Part shown: positions 58,774 through 64,000 of the stretch, one piece after another
Position numbering within the stretch: position 1 is the stretch's first letter
Layout of the letters: the number at the start of each line of letters is the position of its first letter
Assembly (NCBI GenBank): GCA_027494135.1
Contig: JAOSJK010000001.1
Span: forward strand, 1,219,378-1,283,377
DNA: 64,000 nt
Source of the DNA: Acidimicrobiia bacterium
GTDB lineage: Bacteria > Actinomycetota > Acidimicrobiia > IMCC26256 > PALSA-610
Direction: 5' to 3'
Program-made: the position numbers and the translations under genes
The notes under the pieces: generated by a model
Databases searched by the model: none
What the model saw: only the letters and a program-made list of their open reading frames with translations
What the model was told of the DNA's origin: nothing

Positions 58774-61003
58774 ATGGAGGTCTCGGTCGGTCCTTCGAAC
58801 TTGACGATCCACTACGACGACCGGTTTCTCGTCTGCGATCAGGATTCCAGGATGTCGCGCCGGCGCGGGCAAGGGCTCTTCGTCGCCGACACCCGATTCG
58901 CATCGGGCTTCCGTCTACGTGTCGAGGGCGTCGCCCCCATCCTGCTCAACAGTGCGCAGATCCGCCCGTACTCGGCTCGTTTCGAGTTCACGAACCCCGA
59001 CCTGGACACGGCTTCTGGAATCGTCCCGTCCGGCGCTCTGCACCTGCGGCTCGACCGGGTGATCGGCCAAGGGATCCATGAGGACTATGACCTCGTCAAC
59101 TACGGGGCACAGGCGGTGCAGGTGGTTCTCGAGACGAGCATCGAGTGCGACTTCGCGGACCTGTTCGACGTGAGGGACGGGCGCTTCCCGCGTCGGGGTT
59201 CGTTGCAGACGGAGTGGGACGTGGGTTCCCGATCCCTCACCACGCGCTATCGCAATGGCTCGTTCTCCCGAACACTCACAGTGCGAGTCGATCAGGCGCA
59301 ATCGGCGCCGGAGTTCGCGAACGGAGGGATCTCCTTTCGGATCGCGTTGGAGCCGGGGGCATCCTGGCACACCTGTCTGCTCTGGGTGCCCTCGATCGAC
59401 GACACCATTCCGGTGTTCACGTCCCGGTGTCACAACGTGGTCGGAGAGGAGACTCTCCATGAGCAGTTTCACACCGAGTGGAGCGGGCATGCTGCGACCT
59501 TCCTACCCGCGAACACGGACGTCGCGCCGATCGTTCGCCGATCAGTCGACGACCTGGCGAGCCTCCGGCTGCGCGAGCACGACGACGCGGCCCGGATCCC
59601 CGACGGGGAGTTCGACGACGTGTACTGGGTGCCCGCCGCGGGGGTTCCTTGGTTCGTCACGCTCTTCGGGAGAGACGCCCTGGTCGTATCCCTGCAGACA
59701 TTGGCGCTGTCGCAACGACTGGCTCTGGGCACACTCCGAGCCCTCGCCGCGTTCCAGGGCGAAGAGTACGACGACGAGCGCGACATGCAGCCCGGCAAGA
59801 TCCATCACGAGCTCCGGCGTGGAGAGCTCGCCGCTCTTCATCTGATCCCCCACACTCCCTACTACGGGACTCACGATGCCACACCGCTGTTCGTGTTGAC
59901 CGCAGCGCAGGCGTGGCGATGGAGTGGCGATCAAGCGGCCCTCGACGCGGTCAGGCCCCATGTCGAACGGGCTCTGGCGTGGATCGACGATGACGGAGAT
60001 ATCGACGGTGACGGGCTCCAGGAGTATCGGACCCGCTCGTCGCGGGGCTACTACAACCAGGGTTGGAAGGACTCGGGCGACGCCATAGTCACAGCCACCG
60101 GAGAGCTGGCGGAGCTCCCGATCGCGCTCTGCGAGCTGCAGGGGAATGTCGTGGCGGCGCGGCGCGCGTGGGCGGACGTGCTCGAGCGGGCCTATGGAGA
60201 GCGGTCGGCAGCAGTTCGGCAGCGCGGTGAGGCCGACAGGCTCGCCGAGCTGATCGAGGCCAGGTTCTGGTGGGAGAGCGAGGGCACGTACTACCTCGGT
60301 CTCGACGGACGTAAGGCCCCGATCGAGTCGGTGGCGTCGAACCCCGGACACCTGTTGTGGGCGGGCGCAGTGGACGGTGGTCGTGGTGCGGCCGTCGCTT
60401 CCCGGCTCCTGGCCGAAGACATGTGGACAGGCTGGGGCATCCGGACGCTCTCGGACAGGCATCCGTCGTACGCGCCCTTCTCATACCAGCTCGGCTCGGT
60501 GTGGCCGCACGACTGCTCGATCGCCGCGGCGGGGTTCCGGCGCTACGGACTCGACGAGGAGGCCCATCGCGTAGCACTCCGGGATCTTCGAGGCGGCCGG
60601 CCGATTCCGGGCAGGTCGGCTACCCGAGCTCTTCGCCGGCCTCCAGCGGGAGCCGGGGGGATTCCCCGTGCAGTACCTGGGCGCAAACGTTCCACAAGCC
60701 TGGGCCGCCGGTGCGGTGGTGCAGCTGGTCACGACGCTGCTGGGGCCCGAGCCCGACGCGGTCGAGCGGATGCTCGTCGTTCGGCCGTCGCTGCCTGCTT
60801 GGCTACCGGAGCTGCGTGTCGAGGGTCTGCGGGTCGGTGCCGGCCGCGTCGATCTGGCCGTGGCGCGGGATACGGGGGGCGGGCACCGTGTCGAGATCGT
60901 CGGCGGCAGTGGTGACGTGGAGGTCGAGCTGCGCCCTCGCCCAAACGGCCCGCGGGCCAGGGCACAGCCGGGGGAACGCGAGGCCGGTCTACCCCGAAGT
61001 TGA
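58774..61003 (+). CDS. Glycogen-debranching-type amylo-alpha-1,6-glucosidase (one frameshift)
   Basis: About 742 residues. N-terminal beta domain, then an (alpha/alpha)6 barrel with VPWFVTLFGRDALVVSLQTL, PGKIHHELRRGELA, GYYNQGWKDSGDAIV and SVWPHDCSIAAAG. ATG 58774 is preceded by AAGGAGGGGG. One G too many at 60581-60583; repaired the frame reads IFEAAGRFRAGRLPELFAGL and ends at TGA 61001. Sugar released would feed zwf and gnd. Confidence 0.9.
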
Positions 61004-61015
61004 CGACATGATGGC

Positions 61016-61041
61016 CTGTGGACACCAGTTGGTGTCCACAG
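61016..61041. terminator. Perfect palindrome after the debranching gene
   Basis: CTGTGGACACCA-GT-TGGTGTCCACAG, 13 bases after the stop codon. Arms of 12 with 2 bases between; a terminator or protein-binding site. Confidence 0.5.
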
Positions 61042-61088
61042 ACCGCCAGACGGATCCTTGCTTCCGGGCGATCTGCGATGCTTCGGTG

Positions 61089-61529
61089 ATGCGCAGCCTC
61101 GAGCAGATCGTCGACCGCATGGAGATCCAGGACCTGCTGGTCGCCTACAGCCACGCGATCGACTTCCGGCGTTGGGACGAGCTCGACGACGTCTTCACGC
61201 CCGACGCGTTCATCGACTACACGGCGATGGGCGGCCCGAAGGGCAAGTTCCCGGAGATCAAGGAGTATCTCCGCAACGTGATGCCGATCTTCGCGAGCTA
61301 CTACCACATGGTCGCGACGAGCAAGATCGCCGTCGACGGCGACACCGCCACGGGCGTGACGATCTGTCACAACCCGATGGTGCTCGGCGAGGGTGACGAC
61401 GAGCGCGTCTTCGTCTGCGGGCTCTGGTACCACGACAAGTTCCTGCGCACGCCGGACGGCTGGCGGATCACGGAACGGGTCGAGGAGAAGGCCTACGTGA
61501 AGGACGCGCCCTCGGGTGTGGGCGGATGA
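61089..61529 (+). CDS. SnoaL/NTF2-like protein
   Basis: A 146-residue protein of the cone-shaped NTF2 fold: EQIVDRMEIQDLLVAYSHAIDFRRWDEL, DVFTPDAFIDYTAMGG, YYHMVATSKIAVDGDTATG and WYHDKFLRTPDGWRITER. The family includes polyketide cyclases, ketosteroid isomerases and aromatic dehydratases; the reaction is not known. Converges on an SDR gene. Confidence 0.85.
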   Translation: MRSLEQIVDRMEIQDLLVAYSHAIDFRRWDELDDVFTPDAFIDYTAMGGPKGKFPEIKEYLRNVMPIFASYYHMVATSKIAVDGDTATGVTICHNPMVLGEGDDERVFVCGLWYHDKFLRTPDGWRITERVEEKAYVKDAPSGVGG

Positions 61530-61545
61530 CCGAGACAGCCGCGCC

Positions 61546-62333
61546 CTAGAGGTCGGGCAGACCCAGATCGAGGTTCGGCTGGTCGAGGCCGCCGTCGACC
61601 TCGAGCACCTTCCCGGTCACGTACGCCGATGCCGGCGACGCCAGGTAGATCACCGCCGCAGCGACGTCTTCGGCCTCGCCGATGCAGCCCATCGGCGTCG
61701 CATCCTCCATCGAGGTTCGGATCTCCTCGTTGCGGACCACGTACTCCAACGCCGACGTGGCGACCGAGCCGACGGCGATTGCGTTGACCCGGATGCGCGG
61801 TGCCAGGTCCGCGCGGCGAGGCGCGTGTAGTGCGACAGCGCGGCCTTGGCGACGCCGTACGCCAGGTATCCACGTCCGCTCACGCGCCCCATCACGGAGG
61901 AGATGTTGACCACAGTGCCTCCGCCGTTCTCGAGCATGAGAGGAACGGCAGCGCGGCTCAGGGCGTGCGCGGTCGCGACGTTGAAGCGGAACGCCTCCTC
62001 CATGTAGGAGGTCGTCGTGTCGAGGAATGCGTTGGGAATCGTGCCGCCGACGTTGTTGACGACGACGTCGAGCCGGCCGAATGCCTCGTGTGCTGCGGTA
62101 GCGAGGCCTGCGACGTTGTCGAGGTCGGAGAGATCGGCGGGAACCGCCAGTGCCCGGCGCCCGGTGGCCTCGATTTGCGCCGCGACCTCGTCGAGCTGCG
62201 AGGAGGTGCGCGCCGAGATGACCACGTCAGCCCCTGCCTCGGCGAGGGCGAGCGCGCTCGCCGCACCGATGCCGCGACCTGCGCCGGTCACGACGGCGAC
62301 GCGGTCGGTGAGATGGAACCTGTCGAGGATCAT
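61546..62333 (-). CDS. Short-chain dehydrogenase/reductase (one frameshift)
   Basis: About 263 residues. [31 protein letters not shown] and the catalytic YGVAKAAL are typical of the family. A G is missing (plus strand C 61809-61810); then [17 protein letters not shown] follows and the end is [11 protein letters not shown]. Substrate unknown; probably a lipid or steroid alcohol given its neighbours. Confidence 0.9.
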
Positions 62334-62358
62334 CGTGCCCCTATCGCTCCCGGACGGA

Positions 62359-63426
62359 TCAGACGAACAGATGCCGTGCGGAGTACACGGGCAGGTCGAG
62401 GAAGGTGAGAACTCCCGGCTCGGCGTCGCACACGGCGGGTATCGCGTTGATCACGTGCATAGCGGTTGCCAGGCACCCGGCGTAGTTGTGGTCGCCTACG
62501 TGCGACGAGAGCTCGAGGTCGAGCTTGATGCACGGATCGCCGTCGATGAGCACCCGGTAGCCCGCCCCCTGCGGCCAGTCGGGGGCATCGACGTCGCGCA
62601 ACCGGGTCACGTGCTCGACGACGATGCGCGGCTCGTTATCGATCATCCCCATGATCTCGAAGCGCATGCCGGAGATGGTTCCAGCCGCGATCGGCCCGGA
62701 CGCGATCTCGAAGTCGGCGTCGGCGAGGATCACCTCGTGCGACTCTTCGATGCGATCCAGCTCGACGTCGAGGGCGTTCGCGACCAGCTCGACTACGGGT
62801 CCCCACGCCATCGCCGTCGATCCCGGTGCCAAGAGCAACGAGGACGATTCGTCGGGTTTGCCGAAGCCCATGATGTCGAACATCGTGAAGGGGTTGTCCC
62901 AGGTCGCGTAGTTGACGATCTCCATCATGCGTACCGTGCGGACTTCCTTGCAGAGGGCGAGCGCCGAGACAGCGAGCCCCGCGTTGCCGAAGCCGGGGTC
63001 GATCCCCGAGGTGTAGACAGAGGCGGCGCCTCGGAGGCACGCCTCGCTCAGGCGCTCGTGCGTCCCCGGTCCCGCGGCCCTCGGGTAGAGAAGTGGGACG
63101 AATGACGTGTTGACGACGTTGATTCCCGCTTCTAGGAACCCGACCAGGTCTCTGATCACCTCACCGGGCCGGAAGTCGGAGTTCGCCGTGTAGCAGATGC
63201 AGTCGGGGCCGGTCGCGAGCAGGGCCTCGGCGTCGTTGGTGGCCGCTATGCCCAGGGGGCCGACGCCGCAGATCTCTCCGGCGTCGCGTCCCACCTTGGA
63301 GTCGGAGTGCACCCAGAGCCCGGTGAGCTCCAGGTCGGGGTGGGCGGCGATGGCCGGCACCGCGTGGATGCCGACGGTCCCGGTAGCCCACTGGATCACC
63401 CGGTACTTGTCGCTGGTTGCGCTCAT
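62359..63426 (-). CDS. DapB-like NAD(P)H-dependent dehydrogenase
   Basis: A 355-residue protein. [43 protein letters not shown] is an N-terminal nucleotide fold of the dihydrodipicolinate reductase type, but the lysine-pathway motifs are missing. Proteins of this kind are common beside short-chain dehydrogenases in actinobacterial lipid and steroid clusters. Overlaps the next SDR stop by ATGA. Confidence 0.85.
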   Translation of the reverse strand: MSATSDKYRVIQWATGTVGIHAVPAIAAHPDLELTGLWVHSDSKVGRDAGEICGVGPLGIAATNDAEALLATGPDCICYTANSDFRPGEVIRDLVGFLEAGINVVNTSFVPLLYPRAAGPGTHERLSEACLRGAASVYTSGIDPGFGNAGLAVSALALCKEVRTVRMMEIVNYATWDNPFTMFDIMGFGKPDESSSLLLAPGSTAMAWGPVVELVANALDVELDRIEESHEVILADADFEIASGPIAAGTISGMRFEIMGMIDNEPRIVVEHVTRLRDVDAPDWPQGAGYRVLIDGDPCIKLDLELSSHVGDHNYAGCLATAMHVINAIPAVCDAEPGVLTFLDLPVYSARHLFV

Positions 63427-64000
63427 GCCGGCATGTACTCCCCGCCGTTGACGTCGAGAATCGCTCCGGTGACCTCGCTCGAGTAGCCCGACAGCAGCAT
63501 GAGGATGGCACCCGCGCAGGCGTCGTCGGTGGGTATCCGACCCAGCGGGTTGCGCGAGGCGATGTCGTCGTAGACGTCCTGCTCGGAGATGCCCTTCTGC
63601 TCCGCTGTCATCTGCAGGTAGAGCTGGACGCCCGGTCCGTCGAGCCAGCCCATGATCGCCTGGTTGACGCGGATGTTGTGCTCGCCGAGCTCGAGCGCAA
63701 GGAACCGGGTGGCGCAGCTCATCGCCGCCTTGGCCACTGCGTAACCGCCCTGACCTCTCAGCGGCCTCCGTGTGGCCATCGTCCCGACGTTCACGACCGA
63801 TCCGCCGCCGGCCGACTTCATCTGCGGCACCGCAGAGGCGGGTCATCTGCAACGAGCCATGAAGAATGACGTCGATCGCGCGACGCAGGCTCTTGTCGGG
63901 AGTGTCGAGCAGATCGTCGAAGCCCGGGTGCGCGTAGGCGCTGTTGACCAGGCCGGTGACCTTCCCGAACCGATCGACGGCGGTCTCGATCACTCGGGCG
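63423..64000 (-). CDS. Short-chain dehydrogenase/reductase (5' end outside window; one frameshift)
   Basis: The visible 190 residues cover TGLVNSAYAHPGF, GSLQMTRLAVPQMKSAGGG, the catalytic YAVAKAAM and [12 protein letters not shown]. The N-terminal NAD-binding part lies beyond 64000. One extra base near 63832-63835 divides it. SDR family; substrate unknown. Confidence 0.85.

Overview
The window is high-GC DNA from an actinobacterium, most probably a member of the Acidimicrobiia or a close uncultured lineage. The main evidence is the gene block crgA - trpG/pabA - pknB - pbpA - rodA - pstP - fhaB - fhaA - tRNA-Leu, which follows the mycobacterial origin-proximal order (pknA is missing), together with a type II fatty-acid synthase cluster, mycolate-free fatty-acid genes and many GTG starts. 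The serS-pheA pair, also origin-proximal in mycobacteria as I recall it, lies about 25 kb away. No dnaA or dnaN is present.

Layout. 1-3.3 kb: the end of an ECF sigma factor gene overlapping a membrane anti-sigma-like gene, a tRNA 3'-half remnant (possible attachment site) and a large lipoprotein with a CHAT/caspase-like His/Cys pair. 3.3-5.6 kb: phosphatase, thiolase, small membrane protein. 5.6-14.2 kb: a DnaA-box-like palindrome, crgA, trpG, and the kinase/phosphatase/FHA/peptidoglycan operon on the minus strand, then tRNA-Leu(CAG). 14.3-18.4 kb: a MalT-type LuxR regulator and a membrane cupredoxin joined to a RidA domain. 18.4-27.5 kb: a DNA methyltransferase with a nuclease-like tail, then nitronate monooxygenase and a fatty-acid operon (biotinyl-like protein, fabH, fabG, acpP, fabF, acyl-CoA carboxyltransferase, fabI). 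27.5-36 kb: ferritin-like protein, PQ-loop transporter, small lipoproteins, pyrE and lipid-catabolism genes (acyl-CoA dehydrogenase, kinase-like protein, acyl-CoA synthetase, alcohol dehydrogenase). 36-41.7 kb: pgi, pheA, serS, two secreted proteins. 41.9-54.4 kb: three tRNA genes with accessory DNA beside them (VapBC; MarR plus a two-in-one ABC exporter; an ArsR cassette bounded by twin palindromes; a GH13 enzyme; a Fic/XRE segment flanked by TTGGCAAT repeats). 54.6-61 kb: secreted protein, then the oxidative pentose-phosphate genes pgl, gnd and zwf with a glycogen-debranching enzyme. 61-64 kb: NTF2-like protein, two short-chain dehydrogenases and a DapB-like dehydrogenase, the last gene running off the window.

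A window-wide caution: about 30 single-base insertions or deletions break genes that should be intact (rodA, fabF, fabI, serS, pgi, pheA, gnd and others). Most lie in runs of G or C, and two close together compensate each other inside fabF. They look like uncorrected sequencing errors, not pseudogenes. They also create false fusions wherever two genes overlap by ATGA (fabH/fabG, pheA/serS, perhaps cupredoxin/RidA). Gene limits given here are the repaired ones.
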